A DNA stretch of 64,000 nt from Sphingomonas mollis (lineage in GTDB: Bacteria > Pseudomonadota > Alphaproteobacteria > Sphingomonadales > Sphingomonadaceae): assembly GCF_016427505.1 (NCBI RefSeq), contig NZ_JAELXS010000001.1, positions 124,001 to 188,000 of the forward strand. The letters are read 5' to 3'. The translations under genes and the position numbers were made by a program. Below the pieces are notes generated by a model. That model worked only from the letters and a program-made list of their open reading frames with translations. It was not told the DNA's origin and ran no database searches. Below are positions 1-8,059 of the stretch, piece after piece. Position 1 is the stretch's first letter. Each line of letters starts with the position of its first letter.

Positions 1-468
1 GGCATCGAGCAGGCCGTCGACATGCGTCGTCGTCTTAGTGCCGCCCTGCGTGGCGAGGCCGGGGGGCTTGTTGAGGACCAGCGCCTGCGGATCGCGGTGG
101 ATCACCATCGCGCGGGCATAGGCGATCTGTTCGTCGGACAACTGGACCCGCTCGCGCTCCGGCTTGGCACCGGGCGGCAACGGCGCCTCGGGCGGGGGGA
201 CGCGCAGGATCTGGCCGGCGGCGATGCGGTCGCCCGGCGTCGCGCGCGACCCGTCGACCCGCAACTGGCCGGTGCGCGCCCATTTGGCGACGGTGGTGAA
301 ACTGGTGTCGGGCAGATGCCGCTTGAACCAGCGATCCAGGCGGATGCCGTCATCGTCATACCCGACGGTGAACTGGCGCACCTCCTTCGGATCGGCCTTG
401 GCCGTGTTTTTCGGGGCGGCGGCCTTTTTCGGAGCAGGGGACTTGGGAGAAGACGTATCGGCGCTCAT
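1..468 (-). CDS. RluC/RluA-family rRNA pseudouridine synthase, N-terminal part (gene runs off the left edge)
   Basis: This is the first 156 codons of a pseudouridine synthase that isomerises uridines in large-subunit rRNA. After a Lys/Ala/Pro-rich N-terminus, an S4 RNA-binding domain covers about residues 30-95 (RLDRWFKRHLP, then GQLRVDG). The start of the synthase domain follows with the family motif LNKPPGLATQGG near residue 140. The catalytic Asp of the RLD motif lies beyond the edge of the window. The start ATG overlaps the stop of crcB (ATGA), so the two are co-transcribed in the order crcB, then this gene. The family is clear; whether it is RluC, RluD or another paralogue cannot be told from this fragment. 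Confidence 0.88.
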   Translation of the reverse strand, partial: MSADTSSPKSPAPKKAAAPKNTAKADPKEVRQFTVGYDDDGIRLDRWFKRHLPDTSFTTVAKWARTGQLRVDGSRATPGDRIAAGQILRVPPPEAPLPPGAKPERERVQLSDEQIAYARAMVIHRDPQALVLNKPPGLATQGGTKTTTHVDGLLDA

Positions 469-839
469 ACGAGGCTCCGGGAGATGGCGAGGCCAGCGAC
501 AAGGGCGGCGACCGCGCCGACGACCGAGATCAGGGCATAACCGAGCGCGATGCCCGGCTGTCCCCGTTCGGCCAGCGACACGACGTCGAGCGAAAAGGCG
601 GAAAAGGTGGTGAAGCCGCCGAGCACGCCGACGCCCAGAAACAGGCGCCACGGCTCCCCCGCGGTCGTGCGGGCGAGGATGCCGGCGAGCAGTCCCATGA
701 ACAGCCCGCCGATCAGGTTCACCGCCAGCGTGCCGGCCGGAAAATCCGGGCCGAACAGCGCCAGCGTCGCCCGGCCGGTCAGATACCGGGCGCCGGAACC
801 GAGCGCACCGCCGAGCATGACGAGGAATAGAGAGGGCAT
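465..839 (-). CDS. crcB: CrcB/Fluc fluoride channel
   Basis: This 124-residue integral membrane protein is a fluoride channel of the CrcB (Fluc) family, which forms dual-topology dimers in the inner membrane and lets toxic fluoride leave the cell. It has four hydrophobic helices, the conserved Asn in LAVNLIGG (residue 41), and the signature GGFTTFSAF at residues 74-82. Its length is normal for the family. Its stop overlaps the start of the downstream pseudouridine synthase by four bases. I see no fluoride riboswitch upstream. Confidence 0.93.
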   Translation of the reverse strand: MPSLFLVMLGGALGSGARYLTGRATLALFGPDFPAGTLAVNLIGGLFMGLLAGILARTTAGEPWRLFLGVGVLGGFTTFSAFSLDVVSLAERGQPGIALGYALISVVGAVAALVAGLAISRSLV

Positions 840-932
840 CGTGCCGCCCTAGCCGCTCGTCGGCGCCACGGCAAACGATGGGGGCGGCGTACTGGAATCT
901 CCGCCATCTTGTCTGGCGGGGCGGATCGAACC

Positions 933-1166
933 ATGTTGGCGACCATGCTCAACATCGTCTCCGTCCTGATCGGCCTCGTCACGCTGGCGCTGGGTCTCGT
1001 CGCGTTCTTTCCCCTGCTGGGGTGGATGAACTGGCTCGTCATCCCGATCGGGATCGTCGGTGCCGCGGTCGGCGCGCTGTCGTCGAGCAATGGCGGTCGC
1101 AACCTGAACCTGGTGCTGATCGTGATCTTCGCGCTGCGCCTGTCGCTGGGCGGCGGCATCATCTGA
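933..1166 (+). CDS. Small two-helix membrane protein of unknown function
   Basis: This is a short hydrophobic protein of about 77 residues. The frame also opens at a TTG at 909, but the ATG at 933 is preceded by a GGCGGGG stretch and is more likely; a second ATG lies at 945. Two hydrophobic stretches (around residues 5-30 and 35-50) flank an SSSNGGRN segment, and a third weak one ends the protein. It resembles small inner-membrane proteins annotated as hypothetical in sphingomonads. I cannot assign a function. It converges on the next gene across a shared hairpin terminator. Confidence 0.6.
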   Translation: MLATMLNIVSVLIGLVTLALGLVAFFPLLGWMNWLVIPIGIVGAAVGALSSSNGGRNLNLVLIVIFALRLSLGGGII

Positions 1167-1171
1167 ACGAA

Positions 1172-1199
1172 AAGGCCCGGCGATCGCTCGCCGGGCCTT
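1172..1199. terminator. Bidirectional hairpin terminator
   Basis: A perfect 12-bp stem (AAGGCCCGGCGA with its complement) and a four-base loop lie between the convergent genes ending at 1166 and 1219. The flanking A/T-rich ends serve both strands. Confidence 0.8.
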
Positions 1200-1218
1200 C
1201 GTCATGGTCGGCCGCCGA

Positions 1219-1785
1219 TCAGCGGCAGCGCACGTTGCCGCGATCGATCGACTGGCCGAGCAGCGCACCGCCGCCGCCACCGATCAACGCGCCGAGCAGG
1301 CTCGATCGACCATTGGCGATGACGCTGCCCAGCGCGCCGCCCGCCAGACCGCCGACGATCAGGCCCGTGGTGCCGTCGTTGCGCCGGCAATAATAGCGCC
1401 CGTTGCCGCCGCGATAGATGCGGTCGTTACGACCCAGCCGGCGGGGCTGGTAATACCGGCCGTCGCGATAATAGCGGTCGGCATAATAGGTGCGCTGGCC
1501 GGGTTCGAACCGGTTGTAATCGTAATTGCGATAACGGCGGATGTCGCGCAGGTCGCCGCGCCGGTCCTGACGGGCGTCGCGGACGTCATCGCGATACTCG
1601 CGCCGTGCCTCGCGCACATCGCGCCGTGAATCGGCGTTGCGGACGTCGCGGCGATAATCGCGCTGCGCATCCCGAATTTCGCCGCGATATTCGCGATTGG
1701 CCTCGCGCCGTGTGTCCTGCGCCGTGGCCGGGATCGCTGCAAAGGTCGTCGCGGCCAGTGCGACGGTGAGAAAGGCGATACGCAT
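1219..1785 (-). CDS. Secreted glycine-zipper protein with Arg/Asp-rich charged region
   Basis: This is an envelope protein of 188 residues. It has a signal peptide (cleavage after about residue 22, IPATAQ), then about 65 residues of alternating basic and acidic character built on repeats such as REYRDDVRDARQDRR, then a Tyr/Arg-rich segment, and finally a glycine-zipper 2TM-like domain (GLIVGGLAGGALGSVIANG) from about residue 140. Glycine-zipper proteins of this kind sit in or near the outer membrane of proteobacteria. The next gene on the left-hand strand is a shorter paralogue with the same C-terminal plan. The function is not known. Confidence 0.78.
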   Translation of the reverse strand: MRIAFLTVALAATTFAAIPATAQDTRREANREYRGEIRDAQRDYRRDVRNADSRRDVREARREYRDDVRDARQDRRGDLRDIRRYRNYDYNRFEPGQRTYYADRYYRDGRYYQPRRLGRNDRIYRGGNGRYYCRRNDGTTGLIVGGLAGGALGSVIANGRSSLLGALIGGGGGALLGQSIDRGNVRCR

Positions 1786-1897
1786 ACAAACTCCTTCGTT
1801 CGTGACGGGATGAAAACGATCCTGTCGATGGCGAAGTTGCGTGAACCGGAAACTACCTGCCGTTCACCGGCCGGACACCTCGAATGACGGACACGGA

Positions 1898-1929
1898 AAA
1901 GGGCGTCACGGTTGCCCGTAACGCCCTTT
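1898..1929. terminator. Hairpin downstream of the second glycine-zipper gene
   Basis: AAAGGGCGT pairs with ACGCCCTTT, and an inner ACGG/CCGT pairing extends the stem. On the minus strand it lies just past the stop of the 1956-2276 gene and is followed by a T-rich run, as expected for an intrinsic terminator. Confidence 0.65.
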
Positions 1930-1955
1930 CCGACGAAAACCGATATGATCGGCGA

Positions 1956-2276
1956 TCAGCGGCAGCGGTTGTTCGTGCCGCCACGATCGATCGCGCGGCC
2001 GGCCAGCGCGCCGGCAGCGGCACCGCCCAGTGTGCCAACCGTACGGTCGCCGCGGGTGTCGATCGTGCGGCCGAGCAACGCACCGCCCACGCCGCCGACG
2101 ATCGCGCCGGTCGTGCCGCTGTTCTTCTTGCAGCGCACGCGACCGCGGTTGTCGCGATACTCGCGGTCGCGGTCGATGTTGCGATAGCGCCGCTGCGCAT
2201 CCGCCGGGCTGACCGTGACCATCAGGCTGGGCACCACCATCGCGGCACAACCCAGTGCCAACAGGATCTTACGCAT
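1956..2276 (-). CDS. Small secreted glycine-zipper protein
   Basis: This is a 106-residue paralogue of the protein at 1219-1785 without the long charged repeat. It has a signal peptide ending near VSPADA, a short Arg/Asp segment (RNIDRDREYRDNRGR), then glycine-zipper helices (GAIVGGVGGALLG and GTLGGAAAGALAG) and a C-terminus similar to its neighbour's (AIDRGGTNNRCR against SIDRGNVRCR). An in-frame ATG lies two codons upstream at 2282, but the GGAG sequence sits eight bases before the ATG at 2276, which I take as the start. It is probably outer-membrane associated. The function is unknown. Confidence 0.75.
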   Translation of the reverse strand: MRKILLALGCAAMVVPSLMVTVSPADAQRRYRNIDRDREYRDNRGRVRCKKNSGTTGAIVGGVGGALLGRTIDTRGDRTVGTLGGAAAGALAGRAIDRGGTNNRCR

Positions 2277-2433
2277 TACCATTCTCCCGTACTAAGAATA
2301 TGTTGATAGCGTAACGTTGTTCTATCGGCCGGGTTGCATGAACGTCATACAACGACGTTGCCGGCGCCATTTGGTCGTCCCGCATCGGGATGGCGTTCCC
2401 ATCTGCCGATGGTTCGCGGTACAGGCGCTCGCG

Positions 2434-3054
2434 ATGATTCCCCCCGTACCCTTGCTGCCGACCGCTGCGCCGTGGCTCGATCTCGCCGGCCTCGCCGTTT
2501 TCGCCACGTCCGGCGCGCTGGCGGCGGCGCAGCGTAGGCAGACGCTGGTGACGCTGTCGTTCTTCGCGCTCATCACCGGGGTCGGCGGCGGCACGGTGCG
2601 CGATCTGCTGATCGGGGCGCCGGTGTTCTGGGTGCGCGACGGGAAGGTCGCCGCGCTGTGCCTGATCGTCGCGCTGCTGATCTGGATGACGCCCCGGCGC
2701 TGGTGGTCGGGCGCGGCGCTCGACTGGTTCGATGCGGTCGGGCTGGCGGCCTATGCCGCATACGGCGCGGCGAAGGCGCTGAAATACGGCGTGCCGCCGG
2801 TGCCGGCGGCGGTGATGGGCGTGGTGTCCGCCTGCGTCGGCGGCATCATCCGCGACGTGCTGGCGGGCGAGCCGTCGATCCTGATGCGGCCGGAGCTGTA
2901 CGTGACGGCGGCGGCGCTGGCGTCGGCCAGCTTCGTGACGCTGACCGCGCTGGGGCTGGACGCGACAACCGCCGGCCTGATCGCGGCGACCGCCGGCTTC
3001 GCGCTGCGGGCGGCGGCGATCCGGTGGAAACTGGCGCTGCCGGGGTATCGTTGA
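2434..3054 (+). CDS. TRIC/UPF0126 family membrane protein (YadS-like cation channel)
   Basis: This is a 206-residue membrane protein of the bacterial TRIC family (two UPF0126 repeats, about seven helices). Animal members are K+ channels; some bacterial ones have been suggested to carry other substrates such as glycine. Each half contains the family's kinked-helix motif: GGGTVRD at residues 51-57 and GGIIRD at 136-141. The frame is open from 2317, but that extension is Arg-rich and unlike the family, so I use the ATG at 2434, which gives the usual length. No specific partner is visible nearby. Confidence 0.85.
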   Translation: MIPPVPLLPTAAPWLDLAGLAVFATSGALAAAQRRQTLVTLSFFALITGVGGGTVRDLLIGAPVFWVRDGKVAALCLIVALLIWMTPRRWWSGAALDWFDAVGLAAYAAYGAAKALKYGVPPVPAAVMGVVSACVGGIIRDVLAGEPSILMRPELYVTAAALASASFVTLTALGLDATTAGLIAATAGFALRAAAIRWKLALPGYR

Positions 3055-3056
3055 CG

Positions 3057-3347
3057 CTATTCGGTGCGATGGGGTTCGCAAGCGATCCCGTCATCATCGC
3101 CGTCCATCTCCGGGCGATAGCCGGGCGAACCGCGATGGATCGGCGCAACACCGGCGGCGCGCGCGGCGCGGCAGCCAGGATAATAGACCGATCGTTCGAC
3201 CTGGGCGATATCCTCGGTCGAAGAGGTCGATGCCGGTAAGGCCGATCCGGTGACGGGTGCCATCCGGAACACGGTCAATCCGACCACGACGGCGGCGCCC
3301 AGCACCTTGGCCATAAAGGCGCCGGTGATGCCTCCGTCAGCCCCCAT
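3057..3347 (-). CDS. Membrane-anchored Excalibur calcium-binding domain protein
   Basis: This is a protein of about 96 residues. It has one N-terminal hydrophobic segment (VLGAAVVVGLTVF) and a C-terminal Excalibur domain recognisable from YYPGCRAARAAG, GSPGYRPEMDGDDDGIACE. The two cysteines and the DxDxDG loop are intact. Excalibur domains are extracellular, resemble EF-hand loops and often accompany nucleases, but no nuclease domain is present here. The start is uncertain between ATG 3347 and ATG 3314, because GGAGG lies 16 bases before the latter. It converges on the TRIC gene with only two bases between the stops. Confidence 0.72.
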   Translation of the reverse strand: MGADGGITGAFMAKVLGAAVVVGLTVFRMAPVTGSALPASTSSTEDIAQVERSVYYPGCRAARAAGVAPIHRGSPGYRPEMDGDDDGIACEPHRTE

Positions 3348-3392
3348 GGGGCCGCCGCGACATGGCGGGAGAATCGATACGCATGACCGCAA

Positions 3393-3700
3393 TGTCGGCG
3401 AGGGGCGTTACGGAAAGTTTAACGGGGGGCGTGAATGGCCCCGGTCATGGCGAAGCTATCTCCAGATGGAGTATTATTGGGCGAGCCCCGAACGGGTTCA
3501 CGCAGAGACGCGGAAAAAAGAAAAAGAGAGATCATGGCGCTGCGCGCAACATCCGGGGTCTCAGGTTCTTTTCAATTATCATAGAGGTCGTGCCGGATCG
3601 TGATCCCCAACATCGCGATCGAAACCTTGCAAACCGTTCTTCTCCGCGTCTCTGCGTGACAACCCCTGTACCTCTGGCGCGGACGCCTAGTCCCGCACGA
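3393..3700. other. Gene-free gap holding one copy of the CGCGGAG nested repeat
   Basis: No credible gene is present. The middle is A-rich (around 3514-3530) and unlike the surrounding GC-rich DNA. It is framed by inverted arms at 3495-3513 and 3642-3660 (see the repeat entry). Confidence 0.7.
3495..3660. repeat. CGCGGAG-type palindromic repeat, copy 1
   Basis: The arms are GGTTCACGCAGAGACGCGG (3495-3513) and, inverted, TCTCCGCGTCTCTGCGTGA (3642-3660). The loop holds the string GGCGCTGCGCGCAA, which is also found in the copy at 22.4 kb. Confidence 0.75.
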
Positions 3701-4261
3701 TCAGTCCCGCACGACGCCCGTGTCGGTGAACGGGCGCGGTTCGGCGGGTGGGGTGGCGGGCTGGGCCAGTTCGCGCTGCCACAGGCCGACATCGATCCAG
3801 CGGCCGTGCTTGAAACCGATCTCGCGCTGGACGCCGGCGCGGCGGAAGCCGACGCCCTCATGCAGCGCGATCGAGGCGTCGTTGGGCAGGGCGATGCGCG
3901 CGATCGCCTGCGTGAAGCCCTGCGCGGTCAGCGTGTCGACCAGCGCTTCGTACAACAGGCGGCCGGCCCCGCGTTGCTGCGCGGCGTCGGCGACGTAGAT
4001 CGTCGTCTCCACCGACCAGCGATAGGCCGCGCGACTGTGGAACGCGGTGGCATAGGCATAGGCGAGCACACCGCCCCGCGCCTCTCCCTGCGTCGCGACG
4101 ATCCACGGATACAGCCCTTCGCTCGCCGCCATCCGCCTCGCGATCGTTCGCGTATCGGGTGCCTGTTCCTCGAACGACGCGGCCCCGATCAGCACGTGCG
4201 GCGCATAGATCGCCGCGATCGCGGCGGCGTCGTCCGGAGTCGCGGCGCGGATCGCGATCAT
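3701..4261 (-). CDS. GNAT-family N-acetyltransferase (Pat/phosphinothricin acetyltransferase-like)
   Basis: This is a 186-residue acetyl-CoA-dependent N-acetyltransferase. The N-terminus IRAATPDDAAAIAAIYAPHV and the region around EVGVGFRRAGV match the phosphinothricin/methionine sulfoximine acetyltransferase branch of GNAT. The acetyl-CoA loop is QRGAGR at residues 96-101, and VETTIYV forms the beta-4 strand before it. Members of this branch acetylate amino-acid analogues, but the substrate cannot be read from sequence. The C-terminal 20 residues are Pro-rich and probably disordered. Its start is nine bases from the stop of sppA, so both may lie on one transcript. Confidence 0.85.
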   Translation of the reverse strand: MIAIRAATPDDAAAIAAIYAPHVLIGAASFEEQAPDTRTIARRMAASEGLYPWIVATQGEARGGVLAYAYATAFHSRAAYRWSVETTIYVADAAQQRGAGRLLYEALVDTLTAQGFTQAIARIALPNDASIALHEGVGFRRAGVQREIGFKHGRWIDVGLWQRELAQPATPPAEPRPFTDTGVVRD

Positions 4262-4270
4262 CGCCCGATC

Positions 4271-6223
4271 CTATAGCCCGAGACGGGCGACGAGCAGATC
4301 GAGCAGCCGGGTGTCACCGATCGTCGTCGCGCTCGGCCCCAGACCGCCGCATTCCAGACAACGCGCCTGCACCGATCCGCCGCTGGTCAGCCGCGCCACA
4401 TCGCCCAGCGCGCGCGCCACGACGGCACGGCGATCGGCGGCGATCCGGGCGAAGGCGTCGCCGCCGGGCGTGGCGGTATCCTCGTCCTGGCTCGACAGCG
4501 ACTGCGCCAGCTTCGCGGCCCAGCCCGGCTCCTTTTCCAGATAGACGGTATGCACCTTGGCCGGATCGAGCTTCGCGCGCCGCGCGGCAAAGGCCACCGC
4601 GTCGCTCAGCGAGCCGAAATTATCGACCAGCCCCAGTTGATGCGCGGTGCCGCCGTCCCAGACGCGGCCCTGACCGATCTCATCGACGCGCGCCGTCGTC
4701 ATCTTGCGCGCCGCGGCGACGCGACCGATGAACTGGCGATAGCCGTTTTCGATGCCCGCCTGCAGGATCGCGTCCAGCTCGGGGCTGGTGCCCGCCAGCA
4801 CGTTGGGCTGGCCGGTCAGCGGTGTGCTGCGCACCCCGTCGGTGGTCACGCCGATCTTGGCCAGCGTGTTCTCGAAGGTGGGGATGATGCCGAAGATGCC
4901 GATCGATCCGGTGATCGTCGCCGGTTCCGCGAAGATCGTGTCGCCCGCCGTCGACACCCAGTAACCGCCCGACGCGGCGAGGCCGCCCATCGACACGACG
5001 ATCGGCAGGCCGCGCTTCTTGGCCTCCATCACCGCCAGACGGATGCGCTCCGACGCCAGCGCCGATCCGCCCGGCGAATCGACGCGGACGACCAGCGCCT
5101 TCAGGTTCTTCGTCGCCAGACCGTTCAGCATCGCCTTGGCGATCGTGTCGCCCGCCGCGGTGCCGGGGCCAGCCTCGCCATCGACGATGTCTCCAGCAAC
5201 GGTCAGGATGCCGATCGCCTCGCCCACGGTCGGCAGCGGATTGGCCGCGACCCAGGCGTCATAGGCGATCGTGCGGAAGCTGCCGATCGGCTTGCCCGAC
5301 GCCGCGCCCGCCAGTTGCGCGACACGCTGGCCAAAGGCGATGCGGTCGCCCAGCTTGTCGACCAGTCCGGCGCGCAGGTTGGCCTGAGCAATATCGCCAT
5401 TGGTGGCCAGCACCGCCTGTTGCGGGTTGGCGAGGAACGGCCCGACCTGCGCCTTGGGCCGCGCCCGCGCGACGCCGTCATGCCATTGTTGCAACAGCGA
5501 TCCGTACAGCGCCTCCGATGCGGCGCGCGCATCGGGGCTCTGGTCGGCGCGGGTATAGGGTTCGACGAACGACTTGTAGCGGCCGACGCGATAGACGTGC
5601 GCGTTGACGCCCAGCTTGTCGATCAGACCCTTGTAGTAAAGCTGCGTGCCGCCCGGCCCGGTAAACAGCGTGCCGCCCAGCGGGTTCACCCACACCTCGC
5701 TCGCCGCCGCCGCCAGCCGGTAGCTGCCATCGGTATAGGCGGTGGCATAGGTCAGGACGGGCTTGCCCGACTGGCGCACGCGGACCAGCGCATCGGCGAT
5801 CTCGCCCAGCGCCGCCGGATAGGCGCCGCCGAAGCCGTCGAGGTCGAGCACCACCGCCTTCACCCGCGCATCGGTGCGCGCGGTATCGATCGCGCGCAGC
5901 ACGTCGCGCAGGCGGAACTGGCGCGCGACCTGTTGCCCCGACAGGGCGGCGAAGGCGGCGGGTTCCTCGGGCTGTTCGACGATCGATCCGCTCAGATCGA
6001 GCAGCAGCGCACCATCGGTGATCGCCTTCGTCCCCGGCCGCGCATTCAGCGCCGCGAAGAGCAGGCCGAAGAACAGCAGCAACAGGATCAGCGCGAGGCC
6101 GTCCTTGATCGCCACCATCAGCTTCCACGCACCGCGCACCAGCCGCCAGCCACCGCTGCGTTGCTTGGGCGGACGGCCATCGGTGAAGGAGGGGACGGGA
6201 CGGGGCACGGCGGTGTCTGTCAT
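4271..6223 (-). CDS. sppA: Signal peptide peptidase SppA, 67K type
   Basis: This 650-residue inner-membrane serine protease degrades signal peptides left after protein export. A single N-terminal transmembrane helix (LALILLLLFFGLLFAALNA, about residues 43-61) is followed by two tandem S49 domains, as in the long E. coli form. The Ser/Lys dyad is present: Lys217 (VGRYKSFVEPYTRA) in the first domain and Ser418 (GGLAASGGYW) in the second, close to E. coli Lys209/Ser409. The frame is open for another 64 codons upstream, but that extension translates an intergenic inverted repeat, so I take the ATG at 6223. Confidence 0.93.
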   Translation of the reverse strand: MTDTAVPRPVPSFTDGRPPKQRSGGWRLVRGAWKLMVAIKDGLALILLLLFFGLLFAALNARPGTKAITDGALLLDLSGSIVEQPEEPAAFAALSGQQVARQFRLRDVLRAIDTARTDARVKAVVLDLDGFGGAYPAALGEIADALVRVRQSGKPVLTYATAYTDGSYRLAAAASEVWVNPLGGTLFTGPGGTQLYYKGLIDKLGVNAHVYRVGRYKSFVEPYTRADQSPDARAASEALYGSLLQQWHDGVARARPKAQVGPFLANPQQAVLATNGDIAQANLRAGLVDKLGDRIAFGQRVAQLAGAASGKPIGSFRTIAYDAWVAANPLPTVGEAIGILTVAGDIVDGEAGPGTAAGDTIAKAMLNGLATKNLKALVVRVDSPGGSALASERIRLAVMEAKKRGLPIVVSMGGLAASGGYWVSTAGDTIFAEPATITGSIGIFGIIPTFENTLAKIGVTTDGVRSTPLTGQPNVLAGTSPELDAILQAGIENGYRQFIGRVAAARKMTTARVDEIGQGRVWDGGTAHQLGLVDNFGSLSDAVAFAARRAKLDPAKVHTVYLEKEPGWAAKLAQSLSSQDEDTATPGGDAFARIAADRRAVVARALGDVARLTSGGSVQARCLECGGLGPSATTIGDTRLLDLLVARLGL

Positions 6224-6531
6224 GGCCGGTACGGCTAGAACAACCGTGCAGGGCTGGCAACATGGGTGGCGGGGGTGGCGCATCTTTCCATGTTTTGGGC
6301 TTCCAGCTGGCCAGCCATGTCGATGCTCCCTCCCGTCATCCCGGCGCATGCCGGGACCCATGGTCACGGAGAGCGGGGTGACGTTGCGCGCGCTATCCCA
6401 TTGTACCGTGACCATGGGTCCCGACTTTCGTCGGGATGACGGAAAGGGGTTCTAGGGTGCCGCGTCACAAGCCTGGGGAAAGGCCAACGCCGCCCCTCGA
6501 CTTGCCACCAAGGTCCGGGCAGGGGACGCCT
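6224..6531. other. Intergenic gap between sppA and the MATE gene
   Basis: The gap separates two divergent genes. It holds the 37-bp-arm inverted repeat at 6333-6442 and no gene. Promoters for both neighbours must lie here, but I cannot place them convincingly. Confidence 0.6.
6333..6442. repeat. Long inverted repeat with GTCATCCCGG-type ends
   Basis: The arms 6333-6369 and 6406-6442 (about 37 bp each) are near-perfect inverted copies starting CCGTCATCCCGGC and running through GGGACCCATGGTCACGG. Each arm also contains its own small hairpin (CCCGGCGCATGCCGGG and CCCGACTTTCGTCGGG). This is the widespread GTCATCCCGGC type of bacterial intergenic palindrome. Confidence 0.85.
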
Positions 6532-7947
6532 ATGCATTCCCCCGCTCCCCCCTCCATCACGGCCGCCGCGCCGGCGAGCGTGCGGGCGGAGCTGCGCGCC
6601 ACGCTGGCGCTGGCGACGCCGCTGGTGGCGGCGAACCTGTTGCAGATGGGCGTGTATTCGATCGACGTGATCTTCGTCGCGCGGCTGGGGACGACCGAAC
6701 TCGCGGCGGCGACGCTGGGGGTGTATCTCTACAGCGTCCTCGCCTTTGCCATGATCGGGCTGGTGAGCGCGGCGGCGCCGTTGATCGCCGCCGAACTCGG
6801 ACGGCGCGCGCATGCGGTGCGGCAGGTCCGGCGGTCGTTCCGGATGGCGATGTGGCTGGCGGTGGTCGCGGGACTGGCGACGATGTCAGTGCTGGCCAAT
6901 GGCGAGCGACTGCTGCTGCTGACGCATCAGGACGCGCATGTCGCGGCGCGGGCGGGGCGGTTCCTCGACATCCTGTTATGGGCAACGATCCCGGCGGTGG
7001 CGACCGGGGTGATGCGCGTCACCGCATCGGCGCTGGGGCGGCCGGGCTGGGCGATGCTCGTGACTGGGCTGGGCCTGTGCATGGGTCTGCTCGGCAACTG
7101 GTTGCTGGTGTTCGGGCGGGCGGGGTTCCCCGCGCTGGGGCTGGAGGGATCGGCGATCGCCAGTGTCGCGACCAGCGTGGCGATGATGCTGGCGTTCGTG
7201 CTGATCCTGCTGCTCGACCGCAAGCTGCGCCGTTATCGCCTGTTCGGCCATTGGTGGAGGACGGAATGGTCGCGGCTGCGCGAGATATTCCGGCTGGGCG
7301 CGCCGATCGCGCTGACCATGACGTTCGAGGGTGCGCTGTTCTCCGCGGCCGGTTTCCTGATGGGCCTGATCGGCGTGACCGAGGTGGCGGCGCATGCCAT
7401 CGCGCTCCAGATCGCGGCGATCGCGTTTCAGGTGCCGTTCGGGATCGCGCAGGCGGCGACGATCCGCGTCGGCATGGCGTACGGCGCGCGCGATCATGTC
7501 TGGATCGGGCGGGCGGGGCGGGTGTCGCTGACGGTCGGGATCGGCTTCATGGTGTTCACCGCGTCGTTGTTGCTGATCGCGCCGCGGCTGTTCGTCGGTG
7601 TCTATGTCGATCCCGATGCGCCCGCCAACGCGGCGCTGGTCGCGCTCGCCCTGCAATATCTGGGTGTCGCCGCCGCGTTCCAGTTGTTCGACGGGGCGCA
7701 GGCGGTGGCGGCGGGGGTGCTGCGCGGGCTACAGGATACGCGGGTGCCGATGCTGGCGGCGCTGTTCGGATACTGGGTCATCGGCGCGGGGTGCGCGGTA
7801 TTGTTGGGCTTCGGTGCCGGGTGGCAGGGGCTGGGCATTTGGTGGGGTCTGGCGGCCGGGCTGGCGGCCGTGTCCGCGCTGTTGCTGTGGCGGTGGACGG
7901 CGCGTGCCCGGCTCGGCCTGCTTCCGCCCACGCTTCATCCAAATTAG
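6532..7947 (+). CDS. MATE-family multidrug/cation antiporter (NorM-like)
   Basis: This is a 471-residue inner-membrane exporter with about twelve hydrophobic helices in two homologous MatE halves (roughly residues 25-185 and 250-405). The conserved first-helix stretch is LALATPLVAANLLQMGVYSID, and the equivalent in the second half is FRLGAPIALTMTFEGALF. MATE proteins expel cationic drugs or metabolites in exchange for Na+ or H+. The frame opens at 6436, but an AGGGGAC ribosome site sits just before the ATG at 6532. Nothing nearby identifies a substrate. Confidence 0.9.
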   Translation: MHSPAPPSITAAAPASVRAELRATLALATPLVAANLLQMGVYSIDVIFVARLGTTELAAATLGVYLYSVLAFAMIGLVSAAAPLIAAELGRRAHAVRQVRRSFRMAMWLAVVAGLATMSVLANGERLLLLTHQDAHVAARAGRFLDILLWATIPAVATGVMRVTASALGRPGWAMLVTGLGLCMGLLGNWLLVFGRAGFPALGLEGSAIASVATSVAMMLAFVLILLLDRKLRRYRLFGHWWRTEWSRLREIFRLGAPIALTMTFEGALFSAAGFLMGLIGVTEVAAHAIALQIAAIAFQVPFGIAQAATIRVGMAYGARDHVWIGRAGRVSLTVGIGFMVFTASLLLIAPRLFVGVYVDPDAPANAALVALALQYLGVAAAFQLFDGAQAVAAGVLRGLQDTRVPMLAALFGYWVIGAGCAVLLGFGAGWQGLGIWWGLAAGLAAVSALLLWRWTARARLGLLPPTLHPN

Positions 7948-7960
7948 TTCCATGACCCCG

Positions 7961-7989
7961 TTGACGACGGTCGGCGGCCTGCACATATG
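7961..7989 (+). promoter_or_regulatory. Predicted groSL promoter
   Basis: TTGACG (7961-7966) is followed, after exactly 17 bases, by CATATG (7984-7989). The predicted transcript would begin near 7996, right at the edge of the CIRCE operator. The boxes fit a housekeeping sigma factor and also partly a heat-shock sigma (RpoH) promoter. Confidence 0.6.
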
Positions 7990-7996
7990 AGCGGTG

Positions 7997-8023
7997 TTGG
8001 CACTCGCCGCTTGTGAGTGCCAG
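7997..8023 (+). promoter_or_regulatory. CIRCE operator (HrcA site) of groSL
   Basis: TTGGCACTC, a nine-base spacer, then GAGTGCCAG: an inverted repeat matching the CIRCE consensus (TTAGCACTC-N9-GAGTGCTAA) with symmetrical A-to-G and T-to-C changes. It lies 36 bases before the groES start. HrcA bound here represses the operon until heat or misfolded protein titrates GroEL. No hrcA gene is in this window. Confidence 0.93.
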
Positions 8024-8059
8024 AAATCTGTAACACTGTACCAGAAAGAGGGCACAGCA

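Noticed and set aside
6224..6415. A 64-residue N-terminal extension of SppA
   Set aside because: It translates an inverted repeat and precedes the family's conserved start; ATG 6223 gives the normal 67K-type protein.
7997..8014. Sigma-54 promoter (TTGGCAC...GCTTGT) before groES
   Set aside because: The GG-to-GC spacing is eight bases rather than ten, and the sequence is fully explained as CIRCE.
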